Notes: generated by a model not told the origin, from the letters alone. Shown: positions 42,343-51,787, counted from the stretch's first letter. The stretch is 54,872 nt of DNA from Myxococcales bacterium (GCA_013298625.1 JAAFIF010000066.1:1-54872); one strand, 5' to 3'. Numbers and translations: made by a program.

Positions 42343-42858
42343 TCAAATTCGCATGTAGTCCCGCAGGCAGAGCACCACCTGCGGGTCCGTCGTGCGCGCG
42401 CACTGGAACGTGCTCTCGCTCGCCCCCATGCTCGCGGGCTCGCACAGCGATTGGCACCGCCCGTCGCGCACCCCCACCGGGCCGCCGGGAATCCCGCAGG
42501 GATACCGCACTTCGTACTCGATGACCTGCACCTGCCGCTGCTGCGGCGCGCACATGTCCGGCCCCGTTGGCTGAAACGGCCGCGGCCCCCCGCCGTCGCC
42601 GCCGCAAGCCCTCGCGAAGCACCGAGCCACGCCGCTCGGCTGGCAAATGCACGTGTTGCAGCCGTCGAAATAAAACTCGCCCGCCGCCCACGTCGTTCCG
42701 AGCGCCGAGCACGTGCCCGCGTCCGCCGTGGGGCTGCCCGCTTCGACGCCCGCGTCCTGCGCGTTCATCGCTGGAGCGCACCCGGCCGCGCCGACGATCC
42801 ACAGCCCCCACATCGCGCCGATCGCGCGACGGACCCATCTGCTGGTGTTCTGGTTCAT
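42343..42858 (-). CDS. Cys-rich predicted lipoprotein (vWC/antistasin-like module)
   Basis: A 171-residue predicted lipoprotein: MNQNTSRWVRRAIGAMWGLWIVGAAGC with lipobox GAAGC. A short Ala/Asp linker leads to GTTWAAGEFYFDGCNTCICQPSGVARCFARACG, a CNxCxC module like those of von Willebrand factor C / antistasin-type repeats, common in secreted myxobacterial proteins. Further cysteines (MCAPQ, YPCGIP, RCQSLCEPA, FQCART, LCLRDY) imply extensive disulfides. The start at 42858 was chosen for the signal peptide. Function unknown. Confidence 0.72.
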   Translation of the reverse strand: MNQNTSRWVRRAIGAMWGLWIVGAAGCAPAMNAQDAGVEAGSPTADAGTCSALGTTWAAGEFYFDGCNTCICQPSGVARCFARACGGDGGGPRPFQPTGPDMCAPQQRQVQVIEYEVRYPCGIPGGPVGVRDGRCQSLCEPASMGASESTFQCARTTDPQVVLCLRDYMRI

Positions 42859-43042
42859 TCGCGTTGAACAAAAAGCACGCAGCGTGCCGTCTGTGAGCTT
42901 TCGTTGATTCGCTGCGAATTCACCGGGTCCATCACCGACGATCCCCGTATGCCATCGCGACATCGCGCCCGAGCGAGGCCCCCCTTTGGCACAGCGTTGC
43001 TCAACGCTCGATCGCGCTGGAGAAGTCCAGCGCTCCCCTTCG

Positions 43043-44521
43043 TCAACGCTTCGGCCCGCTCGCCGCGCCCGCGGCCTTCTTCTTCTTCATCGGCCGCGGC
43101 TCGCCCTTGGCGATCGCGAGCAACACGATGTCCGCCAGCGCGCGCGCGGCTCCCTCTTCGCGCAGGTCGATCAACGAATCGCCCACGCGCCAGAGGTCTT
43201 GCCCGACGCGCACCCACGAGAGCCGCCGCTGATCAGTCGGCTCGGCCCGTGGGGACCACACGATTCGGCCCGCTTCGGGGACTTGCTCCCAGCCTTCGAC
43301 CACGGACAGCTCGACGCGGCGGTGCGCCACCTCGGCGTTGAGCAGAAATGAGAGCAATTGATGCTCTTCGCGCGCTGCCTCGCGGTCGGCGTCGTTTTCG
43401 ACCACCCACACGAACTTCGACTTCGACCCCGTCGGGCCGAACACGCGGACGAGGTCCGCCTGCAGCGCGAACGCGAGCGCCTGCGAGAGGATCAGCGTCT
43501 GCGCGGGCAGCGACGGGAGCTTGAACCGCTGCTCTGCAGGCCGATCGAAGACGAAGACGACGTCTCTGCGCGCGTCGAGCAGCGGGCTCTCGTCGCGGGT
43601 GTAGAAGAGCAGCTCGTTTTCGGCGAAGCGGACGTCGAAGAGGTCGATTCCGTCGTGCGCGCCTTCGCCGACGTACGCGACCTCCGAGCGGACGAGGTTT
43701 TCGAAGACGCCCTTCGTCGAGATCGCGTCGAACCCGCCTGCGGGATATTGGTCCGCTTCTTCTGCGTCGACGGGAACCTCTCGGGCCCGTCGACGAATCC
43801 CGAGCGCCACCGTCGGCGCCACGGGACCGACGCTGAGCGCGTACGTGTTGACCTCGCGCAGGGCCATGCGCGCCGAGTCGCTCGGGAGCCGCTCGAGGTG
43901 CGCGATCTCCCAGAGGTCCTCGGGCTTGAACAAGCGCCCCGCCGACGGCAGCGCGGCCACGGCCAGGTCGATTTGCTCGCGCGCCCACTGGCGCCAGTAC
44001 TCGTCCGGCGCCTCGTCGCCCCACGCGTCGTGCCGCTCGGGGACCGCTTCGACGAAGGCCGCCGAGAGCGCGCGCAGGTGCGCGGGGTTGGCCGTGGCAA
44101 GCTCGCTGATCGGCCGCAGCGGGCCCGCGAGCGCGAGGCCCACGGCGTGGGCGACGGCGACGGCGCGGGCGCGTGGGTTCATTCCGGCGATGGCGATGTG
44201 CGCGTCGGTGACAGAGGGGTCCACCGCCCAGCGACCGAGGACGCGGTCTTCGTAGCTCATGCGCGCGGCGCGCTCGTGCTCGGGCCAGCTCGCCAGGTCG
44301 CGGGCGCTCGCGAAGCGAAAATCACGGCCCCTCAGCAGCAAGTGCCCCAAGTCGTGCACCAGCGTCAGCGGAACGTGGTCGTCCCCCGCGTCCCACCGCG
44401 CCTCGAGCCACGGGATCGCCGCCGCCACGCCCTCGCGCAGCGTCTCGGTCCCGCCGCCGACGAAGTACGCCCACGCGCGCAGCGCGAGCGAGAGCTGGTC
44501 ACGGGTCAGGTCGCGGGCCAT
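43043..44521 (-). CDS. vWA-like partner protein of the MoxR system (degenerate MIDAS)
   Basis: A 492-residue soluble protein. The middle shows RFAENELLFYTRDESPLLDARRDVVFVFDRP, where a hydrophobic strand ends in an Asp at the place of a vWA domain MIDAS; the DxSxS motif is absent (DRPAE). The following LPAQTLILSQALAFALQADLVRVFG fits the first vWA helix and second strand. The first 200 residues are helical and include TLVHDLGHLLLRG, which recalls a metal-binding HxxxH but is not proof. The assignment as vWA-like is partly from context: it lies 54 bp downstream of a MoxR ATPase, the usual partner of vWA proteins. A Lys/Ala tail ends the protein. Confidence 0.6.
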   Translation of the reverse strand: MARDLTRDQLSLALRAWAYFVGGGTETLREGVAAAIPWLEARWDAGDDHVPLTLVHDLGHLLLRGRDFRFASARDLASWPEHERAARMSYEDRVLGRWAVDPSVTDAHIAIAGMNPRARAVAVAHAVGLALAGPLRPISELATANPAHLRALSAAFVEAVPERHDAWGDEAPDEYWRQWAREQIDLAVAALPSAGRLFKPEDLWEIAHLERLPSDSARMALREVNTYALSVGPVAPTVALGIRRRAREVPVDAEEADQYPAGGFDAISTKGVFENLVRSEVAYVGEGAHDGIDLFDVRFAENELLFYTRDESPLLDARRDVVFVFDRPAEQRFKLPSLPAQTLILSQALAFALQADLVRVFGPTGSKSKFVWVVENDADREAAREEHQLLSFLLNAEVAHRRVELSVVEGWEQVPEAGRIVWSPRAEPTDQRRLSWVRVGQDLWRVGDSLIDLREEGAARALADIVLLAIAKGEPRPMKKKKAAGAASGPKR

Positions 44522-44575
44522 GGATTCTCTGTGCTTGTTTTCAACGTGTGGCCGAAATCACTGTGCGTACGACTG

Positions 44576-45577
44576 TCACGTAGACGACGTCGTCCCGAGC
44601 CCGAGCAGCGCGCGCACCTTCTCTTGCACCGCCGGCAGCTCGTGGCGCTTGTTGCCCGAGTACGCCAGCAGGATCAAATCCGGGTGCTGCACCGCGCCGC
44701 CGTGAAAGAGAAACGCCCGCGAGCGGATCACTTTGTAGAGCTTCACCAGCTTGCGATCGCTCACGAAGATCTTGTCCTCGGTCTCGAGCGTCCGGACGAT
44801 CCTGCGCATCTCTGCGAACACCGTCTGCGGAAACCACGCCTCGCGATCGGCCTGACCCGACCCTCGCGCGCCAAACGACAGGTCCATGTACCGCTTGAAC
44901 TTCAGGTAGTCCTCGAACCGCGCGCCGCCGCGAGCCCAGGGCTTCTGCTCGGTCGCGCGGTAGACCTCGTTCATGATTCCCGCGTCGATGAGCTCGGAGA
45001 AGTGCGTGTCCTTCACGGGCTTCGTCTCGACCTTCACGACGAAGCGATCCGCCAGCGCGTCGAGCTCGCTCTGCTCGGGGATGTCGTTGGTCGCCGCGAA
45101 CAACATCTTGAGCGCCACCGGCGTCGGCTCGCCGTCCTGGTAGTACTTGCGCTCGTTTACGATGGTCAGCAGCGTGTTCAAGATCGCGCTGTTCGACTTG
45201 AAGATCTCGTCGAGGAAGGCGACCTTGGCCTCGGGGAGCTTTCCCTTCGTGCGGCGCATGAAGCGACCTTGCTTGAGCAGGTCGATGTCGATCGGACCCA
45301 GGATTTCGCTGGGCTCGGTGAACTTCGTCAGCATGTACTCGAAGTAGTCGTCCTCGCCGAGCCCCATGCTCTCGACGAACTTCACCACGAGGTCGCTCTT
45401 GGCCGTCCCGGGCAGCCCCACGAAGAGCAACGGCTCTTGCGCGGCGGCGCACGTCACGGCCAGGTCGATCTCGTCCTGACGGTTCACGAAGTACTCGTTG
45501 AGCACACGACGGTGCTGATTGATTCGAGCGCGGATCGCATCGATCTCGGGCTCGAGCTCTTCGAGCGTCCAGTTCAC
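44576..45577 (-). CDS. MoxR-family AAA+ ATPase
   Basis: A 333-residue AAA+ chaperone-like ATPase. Seen: Walker A GLPGTAKS (54-61), YMLTKFTEPSEILGPIDI, the MoxR/RavA-specific insert, Walker B VAFLDEIFK (119-127), SNSAILNTLLTIVNERKYY, sensor 1 FAATND, and LADRFVVKVE (arginine finger region). MoxR proteins remodel or activate a partner, usually with a vWA-domain protein. The GTG start overlaps the large upstream gene by GTGA, and the vWA-like gene follows, giving a three-gene unit. The length is close to that of a MoxR core without the extra C-terminal triple-helix/LARA domains of RavA. Confidence 0.93.
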   Translation of the reverse strand: MNWTLEELEPEIDAIRARINQHRRVLNEYFVNRQDEIDLAVTCAAAQEPLLFVGLPGTAKSDLVVKFVESMGLGEDDYFEYMLTKFTEPSEILGPIDIDLLKQGRFMRRTKGKLPEAKVAFLDEIFKSNSAILNTLLTIVNERKYYQDGEPTPVALKMLFAATNDIPEQSELDALADRFVVKVETKPVKDTHFSELIDAGIMNEVYRATEQKPWARGGARFEDYLKFKRYMDLSFGARGSGQADREAWFPQTVFAEMRRIVRTLETEDKIFVSDRKLVKLYKVIRSRAFLFHGGAVQHPDLILLAYSGNKRHELPAVQEKVRALLGLGTTSST

Positions 45578-48500
45578 AGAGACCTCCAGTCAGCCAGTAC
45601 CTTGCGTCGCACCACTTGCTCCTCGCCGTCGAGGAAGGTGCGAATCTTGTCGCTACGCAGCGTCACTTCGTCGGTGACCGCGTCGATGAGCTTCTCGATC
45701 ACCAAGAGCTTGTACGTCGCGTAGAAGCGCCGCGTCGTGAAGTTGTCGCCGAACGACTCGATCACGTCGAAGACCTTCTCGCACCGCGGCGCCCGCGCGC
45801 TCACCGGCCAGCGTCGCATCGCCGTCAGCGCCGCAGACATCGCGTCGTGCCGCCCGTTGTAGTCGAGCGAGCCCGTCAGCGTGTCGTCCATCGTCGTGTC
45901 GAGCAGGTCCAGCGCCCGCTCGGACTCTTTGAGCTGCAAGAACCCCTCGGCCAGCGCAGAGCGCAGCCGCAGCGCGTCGCGCGAGCTCTTCGCCGCGATC
46001 GGCGAGAGCGCGTCGAGCAGCCGCGCAGCCGCGTCGCCCGCGCCCATCTTGCGCAGCGCCGCGATGCCCGGCGTGACCGCCAACAACAGATCTCGCACCG
46101 AGAGCGTCTGGTCCGGCGTGCTCGCGATCAGCACGATCCGGTCGAGCAGCTTCTCGACCGCCGTCGCGTCGCCCAGCGTCGCAGCGGCCTGCAAGCACGC
46201 TCCGATCGCGCTCGCGCGGTGCCCCAAGATCGCGATCGCCTCGAGCCTCGGCGTCGCCGCGTCCAGCGCCGCGCCCAGGACCTGCTCGTTGCCCGTGCGC
46301 AGAGAGGCCTTCAGCGCGCGCTCGATCGCGTCCGTGCGCTCGTGGTCGAACAGCGCGGGCGCCTCGAACACCTTCGCCAGCGCGTCCGGCAGCGTGGGCG
46401 GATCGGCTTCGCCCGCCTTCAGCGCGTCCTCTGCGGCGCGGTGCTGCCACGAGGGGCGGATCTCTGTCGGGTTGCCCGAGCGCAGCCACTCGCTTCGCTT
46501 GCGAAACAGCTCGGCCCGATCGCGACGCCGCGCTTCGGGGACGGCGTTCATGATCGACTCGACCTCGCGCTCCCACGACTCGGCGCTGCCCTGCGTCGCC
46601 ATGTGCGCGAGCCGCGCGATGTAGAGCCTGAACAGAATGGGGTTCGGGTCCCCCACTGCTCCTGCGCCCGCGTCGAACGCCGGCAGCTCGGACTCGACCT
46701 GCGCCACCAGGTCCTTCGCGCGCCCCGCGGCCCCCACGCGCGTGAAGCCCACGGCGAACAGCAGCCGCACGAAGCACGCGTTGGCGTCGAGCTCTTTGAT
46801 CTGCGTCGAGACCGCTTTGCTCCACAGCGCGTCGAGCGCCGCGATCTGATCGGCCCGCGACGAGCTGCCCAGCCCGTCGCTCGCCGCGTCGAGCGCCAGG
46901 TGAAAGCGCACGAAGCCCGGCAGGTCGTACACCTCGTGCAGCCCGCGCTCGTTCATCCCGCCGAGCAGCTTCTCTTTGGAGCGCGTCAGGCCCAAACGAT
47001 CGTTAGCCCGACGGCTAACCGTCGAGAGCAGCAGCCACGCGAGCCTCCGCGAGACGGGGAGGTCCGGCTCGCTGAACCGCTGCACCACTTGCTGCGCGAT
47101 CATGTCGAACGTCCCGTCGCCGCGCGCGAGCAAGTCCAGCGCGCCCGCGCCGAGCATCGACGCTTCGGCGGGGATCAACACCCGACGCACGGCGAGGTCG
47201 ACCAGCTCTTCGGGCGTCCCCTTGGCGTTGAGCGCCTTGCGACGCAGGCCCGCGAGCGCGCTGGCGCCGTCCGCGTCGAGCGCCCCGTGAAACATCGCCG
47301 CTTCGAGGCACTGCGCGGCCTCGTCGCCCTGCCTGAGCTTGAGCTTGATCTCTCCGAGCTCGCGCCACGAAGCGGCTTCGTCGCAGCCTCCTTGGGCGAT
47401 CTTCGTCTCGAGCTCTCGCGCTTGCTCGCGCAGCTTGGCCTCGTCCTCGCTGACCTCGACCACTTGCGTGGCCTCTGGGACGACCACCTGCGGCTTGCGC
47501 ACGGTGCGCACCGGCGTCGGCGGCCGGGTGTCCGCCACGTCCGCGTCGCGGTCCTTGGTCTTGCGCTCGCGCTCGGCCTTCGGGCGCGCGGCGATCGCGA
47601 CGCCCGGGAGCTCGAAGACCATGGTCTCCATCATCTTGTCGAGCACGTAGCGACGGTCGGTGGCCACGTATTCGACCCAGCGCGAGAGGGGGACCTCGTC
47701 GACGTTGACCAGCGAAAACAGGGCGATTCCGTCGGTGTCTTCGTGGACGATCACCGCTTGGGCGCGGTCGAGCCCGAGCAGCTTGCGCAGCTCGTCGCGG
47801 CGCATCACGGGCGCGAGCCTTCGGCCCACGGGCAGGTACAAATTGTCCGTCGCGGCGACCCTCGCGTAGCCGCGCAGCTCGAGCAGATCCGAGACGCGCG
47901 TGCCCAAGCGAGAGGCGTTGGGGCGCACCATTTCGCGCAGGACGTACACGACGCCGCGGGGGCCCTCCATGCGCGCGACGGTGAAGCGCGCGAGCTCGTC
48001 GGCGCTCGAGACTTCGACAAACGACTCGAGCGCGGCGAACTGCGACGGGTCGAGCACCCACAGCTCGGCCACGGCGTCCGGCGCGTACGCGAGCCGAAGG
48101 TTGACGGTGAACCGCGATTCACCGTCGCTCTTCTCGAGGTCCATCCGCGCCGCGTCGATCTGCGGAATCACCGCGTCGAAGATCGACCGCTCGCTCCACG
48201 GCGAGGGCGCGATGCGCCAGCGCCCCGTGTGCTCGACGAAGGCCGAGCGCCCTGCTTTTCCGAGGGTGCGCGCGGCGACCGCGGGCAGCGGGTGCTCGTA
48301 GCCCCACTCGATCCACAGCCCGCCCTCGACGCGCGCGTACGCCCTGACGCCCTCGTGCGGCTCTTCGCGGGCGCGCATGAGCAAGTACATCGGCGGGTTG
48401 GGCGCGCGCAGGACGAGCACTCGCTGGCCGCGCTCGTCCCACTCGGACACGGTCACGTCGTCGCGCCCGAGCGCGAGCAGCCGCTCGACGGTCCGCTGCG

Positions 48501-48885
48501 CGCCCGGCGACTCAACAGGAACCCAGAACACCGCCTCTTCGACGACGGGATCGCCGTGCGCCCGGTACGGTCTGAGCGCCTCGAGCAGCGTCCCCGCGTC
48601 GCGGCCGTTGGCCAATGGCCAGTTCTCGCTCTCTTTGTTCTCAGCGAGCGGCGAGACGGTAACCGATGCTTTGTTCGAGCGGACGCGAACGACGTCGCAG
48701 CCGCGGGATTGAAGGGTCGCCGCGGTCTTGCCGTCGAGCTTCACGGACACGATCACGCTGCCGGGTCTTCCCTCGGCGGTGATCTCAGTCCATGCAGCAT
48801 CGAGCAGCGAGGGCGCGACGTCGACGAGGGTGCGCAGCGGCGCGAGGTCGCGTGCGTCACCCAAAAGACGCAGTCCGTGGGACAT
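45574..48885 (-). CDS. Large third component of a MoxR ternary system
   Basis: A 1103-residue cytoplasmic protein with no family I can name. Residues 1-440 are mixed a/b, with segments such as VVEEAVFWVPVESPGAQRTVERLLAL, PNPPMYLLMRAREE and EGGLWIEWGYEHPLP suggesting repeated small beta domains. A charged linker (KAERERKTKDRDADVAD) follows, then from about 490 to the end an all-helical, TPR/ARM-like array (WRELGEIKLKLRQGDEAAQCLEAAMFHGALD, ALRLRSALAEGFLQLKESERALDLLDTTM). It is the first gene, coupled by GTGA to the MoxR ATPase. In published surveys of MoxR-vWA ternary systems (with bpX propeller or FtsH-linked components) large rapidly diverging proteins hold this place; membership is inferred from position only. 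Confidence 0.7.
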   Translation of the reverse strand: MSHGLRLLGDARDLAPLRTLVDVAPSLLDAAWTEITAEGRPGSVIVSVKLDGKTAATLQSRGCDVVRVRSNKASVTVSPLAENKESENWPLANGRDAGTLLEALRPYRAHGDPVVEEAVFWVPVESPGAQRTVERLLALGRDDVTVSEWDERGQRVLVLRAPNPPMYLLMRAREEPHEGVRAYARVEGGLWIEWGYEHPLPAVAARTLGKAGRSAFVEHTGRWRIAPSPWSERSIFDAVIPQIDAARMDLEKSDGESRFTVNLRLAYAPDAVAELWVLDPSQFAALESFVEVSSADELARFTVARMEGPRGVVYVLREMVRPNASRLGTRVSDLLELRGYARVAATDNLYLPVGRRLAPVMRRDELRKLLGLDRAQAVIVHEDTDGIALFSLVNVDEVPLSRWVEYVATDRRYVLDKMMETMVFELPGVAIAARPKAERERKTKDRDADVADTRPPTPVRTVRKPQVVVPEATQVVEVSEDEAKLREQARELETKIAQGGCDEAASWRELGEIKLKLRQGDEAAQCLEAAMFHGALDADGASALAGLRRKALNAKGTPEELVDLAVRRVLIPAEASMLGAGALDLLARGDGTFDMIAQQVVQRFSEPDLPVSRRLAWLLLSTVSRRANDRLGLTRSKEKLLGGMNERGLHEVYDLPGFVRFHLALDAASDGLGSSSRADQIAALDALWSKAVSTQIKELDANACFVRLLFAVGFTRVGAAGRAKDLVAQVESELPAFDAGAGAVGDPNPILFRLYIARLAHMATQGSAESWEREVESIMNAVPEARRRDRAELFRKRSEWLRSGNPTEIRPSWQHRAAEDALKAGEADPPTLPDALAKVFEAPALFDHERTDAIERALKASLRTGNEQVLGAALDAATPRLEAIAILGHRASAIGACLQAAATLGDATAVEKLLDRIVLIASTPDQTLSVRDLLLAVTPGIAALRKMGAGDAAARLLDALSPIAAKSSRDALRLRSALAEGFLQLKESERALDLLDTTMDDTLTGSLDYNGRHDAMSAALTAMRRWPVSARAPRCEKVFDVIESFGDNFTTRRFYATYKLLVIEKLIDAVTDEVTLRSDKIRTFLDGEEQVVRRKVLADWRSL

Positions 48886-49011
48886 TGGCAGAAGGGCCGC
48901 GGAGTGTAGCCGTCCCTGCGCTCAATGCGAGGGGTGATCGTTTGCTCCGTGACAAACAATGGCACGCCCGCTGACAGCGTCGCGCCCGCTGCTTACAGCG
49001 AGAGGTCTCCG

Positions 49012-49833
49012 ATGGCCCTACCGCCCGTCCTCAGGCCCGCGCGCGACGAAGATTACCCCTGGCTCGCGCGCTTTCTTCCGCAGTTGAAAACGGGCGATCC
49101 GCTGCCGGACGAGCAGCAGTATCGCACGCAGTACGTCCACCGCTTCTCGCTGTTTGGCCCGCCCGACGAGCCCCCGATCGGCTGCACGATCGTCGATGCG
49201 CTCGCGGACACGGGCTACGTGCGCGTCGTGGTGATCGACGAGCACGCCCGGGCGAAGGGCGCAGGTGGCGCGCTGATGAGCGCGATCGCCGCGAAGCTGC
49301 GCGCCGCGGGGTGCCGTCACTGGTGCCTCAACGTGAAGGTCGACAACGTCCCCGCGCTGCGCTTGTACGAGCGCTGCGGGCTGCGAAAAGCCTACGAGAG
49401 CCACGCCCTGCGGCTGCCCTGGGAGCGGGTCGCGTCCCTGCCCGAGACACACGAAATCATCGCGGCGCGGGTGATCGAGCCGCAGGACGACAGCGCGGTT
49501 GAGCGCGCGTGGGGGCTTCCGTCCGGGCAGCTCGCGGGCTGGCGCGCGATGACGGGGCAGCACTTGCTGGGGCTCTTCGACCCGAGCGATCCGTCGCGGG
49601 CGGGCTTGGGGTTCGCGCGGGCCAACCCGCTGCATCCGGGGGTGTTTCCCTTTCGGGTGGCGCGGCTCGAGTATGCGCGGACGCTGATCGAAGCGGGCAG
49701 AGCGCTGTTCGACACGAGCAAGCCCCTCGGCGTCGTGGTCGAGGACGACCTGCCGTTGGCCGAGCTGCTGCTCGCGCACGGGGCCGAGCGCAAGATGCAC
49801 CTGGCCCACTTGCGAGGCGCGCTCGGAGAGTGA
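49012..49833 (+). CDS. GNAT-family N-acetyltransferase
   Basis: A 273-residue protein. The N-terminal ~145 residues are a GNAT domain: LRPARDEDYPWLARFLPQL, VRVVVIDEHARAKGAGGALMSAIAAKLRAAG (motif A, with the acetyl-CoA-binding RxxGxG/A variant) and CLNVKVDNVPALRLYERCGLRK (motif B). The C-terminal half (about 150-273) may be a second, degenerate acetyltransferase-like fold (HPGVFPFRVARLEYARTLIEAG), as in double-GNAT proteins. The ATG at 49012 is preceded by AGAGG, a plausible ribosome-binding site, and was preferred over the ATG at 48925. Divergent from the MoxR operon; substrate unknown. Confidence 0.85.
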   Translation: MALPPVLRPARDEDYPWLARFLPQLKTGDPLPDEQQYRTQYVHRFSLFGPPDEPPIGCTIVDALADTGYVRVVVIDEHARAKGAGGALMSAIAAKLRAAGCRHWCLNVKVDNVPALRLYERCGLRKAYESHALRLPWERVASLPETHEIIAARVIEPQDDSAVERAWGLPSGQLAGWRAMTGQHLLGLFDPSDPSRAGLGFARANPLHPGVFPFRVARLEYARTLIEAGRALFDTSKPLGVVVEDDLPLAELLLAHGAERKMHLAHLRGALGE

Positions 49834-49867
49834 CAACGGCTCCGTGACTTCTCGTACACTCGCGCGC

Positions 49868-50548
49868 ATGCGCACTACTCTCGTCGCCGTCGCGAGCGCC
49901 ATCGCAGCCCTCTCTGCGTGCGGCCCTTCCACTGGAAACTCCCCTGGATCTGGCTCGAACACGCTGCGCGTCGACGGCAACGTGAGCGCGAGCGAGACGG
50001 TCAACAACGGCTCGACGGCGAGCGAGTTCAACACGGACTTCGCCGTGCGCGTGACCAAAGGCGGGGCGGCGGTGACGGGCGCGACGGTGATCGTGCGATC
50101 GAGCTGCGGCGAGGTCTCGCTCACCGACGCGATGGGCGACGGCAACTACGCTGGCACGCAAGCGAGCTACTGCCAGACGTACTCGCTGGACGTGACCTCG
50201 GGCTCGGACCGCGTGCAGGGCGTCACCGTCGTCGGCCCTGGGATTCACCGCATCGACGCGCCGACCGAGCGCCAAAACGTCAACCCCCGCGAGGCCCTCT
50301 CGGTCCGATGGAACACCGCGGGCGCCGCCACCGTCCGCCTCGAGAGCCGCGAGTACAACACCACGATCACCCCCGACCGCGGCGCCGGAGAGATCCCCGC
50401 CAACCGCTTGCGCTCGGCGCCCGGGACCGCCACCAACGAGCGCGTCCGCGTGATCCGAGCGAACTCCGTGCAGCCCGCGGGCGCCGTCGCGGGCTCGTCG
50501 TTCTCCGTGAGCATCCGCAACCAGGTCGAGTTCTTCACCGTTCTTTGA
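49868..50548 (+). CDS. Predicted lipoprotein, Ig-like
   Basis: A 226-residue predicted lipoprotein (MRTTLVAVASAIAALSACGPS, lipobox LSAC). The mature part is all beta: FAVRVTKGGAAVTGATVIVRSSCGEVSLTDAMGDGNYAGTQ resembles a carboxypeptidase-regulatory/Ig-like fold, followed by PREALSVRWNTAGAATVRLESREY, a second beta-sandwich. One Cys pair (SSC and SYC) could form a disulfide. No named family. A GTG at 49844 would lengthen it by eight residues but the signal peptide fits the ATG at 49868. Confidence 0.7.
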   Translation: MRTTLVAVASAIAALSACGPSTGNSPGSGSNTLRVDGNVSASETVNNGSTASEFNTDFAVRVTKGGAAVTGATVIVRSSCGEVSLTDAMGDGNYAGTQASYCQTYSLDVTSGSDRVQGVTVVGPGIHRIDAPTERQNVNPREALSVRWNTAGAATVRLESREYNTTITPDRGAGEIPANRLRSAPGTATNERVRVIRANSVQPAGAVAGSSFSVSIRNQVEFFTVL

Positions 50549-50566
50549 GCGGCGGGTTGAATATCG

Positions 50567-51787
50567 TCACATAAAATTGCGCGTGTGCAGCCCCGCCAGT
50601 GACTCGGCTTCGCTCTCGCTGAAGCCCAGCCGCGCCAGCCTGCGCGTGCGCCCTTCGAGCATCCGTCGTTGCAGCGCTTGCACGGCGTCGAACCCGCGCG
50701 CGATGTCCTCGGGTTCGAAGCTGCCAGCGGCGAGCAAGACGAGCGCGTCGTACACCTCGGCGTTGAGCCCGCTCGTGTGCTGAAGGGCCTGGTGCCGCTG
50801 CTCGATCGCGCTTCGAATTCGCCCGCGATCCTGCGGCTGCTGCTCGATCGCCCAGCGCACGTGGGCCATGCCCGCGGCGACGTGCCGGCTCTCGTCGCGC
50901 GCCGTCAGGTCCGCGATCGTGCGGGTCACTTCGTCCGGGCCGTGCTCGTGCAGAAAGCGCAAGAGGTCGACGAAGCTCCCCTCGCCGAGGACGGACAAGA
51001 GCATCGTGGCCAACACGAAGTCCGTCTCTTCGAAGAGGGTCTGCAGCGAGCGTTGTCCCCCAGCGGTCGAGAGCGCCATCTCGCTCGATCGCAAGAGCGC
51101 GCGGCGCGTGAAGACCTCGACGTGCCTGGCTTCGTCGGCGATCTGGATGGCCATGAGCTGCACGACCTCGCGGTAGTGCGGGTGAATTCGCCCGAGAAAC
51201 CGCGCGGGGACGAGCAGCGCGGCGTTTTCGTTCTCGACGAGGTACGTCATGACTTGGACGACCGCTTCTTCGACGGCGGGCGGGTGCGTGATGGGCGCGT
51301 CCCACGGAATCGCGGTCTCGGGATCCCACTGCGCCGCCGCCGCTTGGGCGTAGAGCTTCTTGGCGTCGTCGGTCCAGACGACCTCCGCGCGGTCGAGCGA
51401 GAAGTCCCATCGGGGAGCGCCCGCTTCGACCATCGCTCCGCGCGCGGCGACGCCCCATCGCTCATCGGCGCGATCGCTCACGCCCCGGTGATCGCGGCTG
51501 TGCACGGCGCTGCCCGCCCGCGCGGCGCCCCGCGCGCGCGCGTCGAGCGCGGGGCCCGCCACCACGGTGAACGTCTTGCGTTCGCCCGGTGAAGTCCCTG
51601 TGTTTTCAGTGACAGAATGGCCCCCCTCGCGCGCCATGACCGAGAGCTGCAGCCCGAGGTCGGGGTGCCCTCCGGTGACGGCGAGGGGGCGGCCGGGGCC
51701 CAGCTCGCGCAGCGCGCGCAGGACCAGGATGTGCCCCCCTCGGTCGAGGCCGAGGTCCCTCAGGTCCAGCGCGGCGTGCGCGGTCAT
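50567..51787 (-). CDS. TusA-like domain fused to a ferritin-like di-iron protein
   Basis: A 406-residue protein of unusual architecture. Residues 5-60 (LDLRDLGLDRGGHILVLRALRELGPGRPLAV, then REGGHSVTE) fit the small a/b TusA sulfur-carrier fold, but the catalytic CPxP is replaced (DRGGH), so no persulfide can form there. From about residue 130 an all-helical domain contains VENENAALLVPARFLGR, ADEARHVEVF (about 218) and ARDESRHVAAGMAHVRW (about 298), two ExxH motifs plus an upstream Glu: the ligand pattern of ferritin-like di-iron oxidases. The start at 51787 overlaps the binding-protein gene stop (ATGA). Reaction unknown; a di-iron oxygenase in sulfur or amine metabolism is one guess. Confidence 0.75.
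   Translation of the reverse strand: MTAHAALDLRDLGLDRGGHILVLRALRELGPGRPLAVTGGHPDLGLQLSVMAREGGHSVTENTGTSPGERKTFTVVAGPALDARARGAARAGSAVHSRDHRGVSDRADERWGVAARGAMVEAGAPRWDFSLDRAEVVWTDDAKKLYAQAAAAQWDPETAIPWDAPITHPPAVEEAVVQVMTYLVENENAALLVPARFLGRIHPHYREVVQLMAIQIADEARHVEVFTRRALLRSSEMALSTAGGQRSLQTLFEETDFVLATMLLSVLGEGSFVDLLRFLHEHGPDEVTRTIADLTARDESRHVAAGMAHVRWAIEQQPQDRGRIRSAIEQRHQALQHTSGLNAEVYDALVLLAAGSFEPEDIARGFDAVQALQRRMLEGRTRRLARLGFSESEAESLAGLHTRNFM

Noticed and set aside
43043..44521. Zinc protease activity from the TLVHDLGHLL motif
   Set aside because: The motif is HDLGH, not HExxH, and no third ligand region was evident.
45616..48909. 1097-codon open frame on the plus strand opposite the large MoxR-system gene
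   Set aside because: Same GC-frame shadow pattern, no domain-like sequence, and it would overlap the coupled operon completely.
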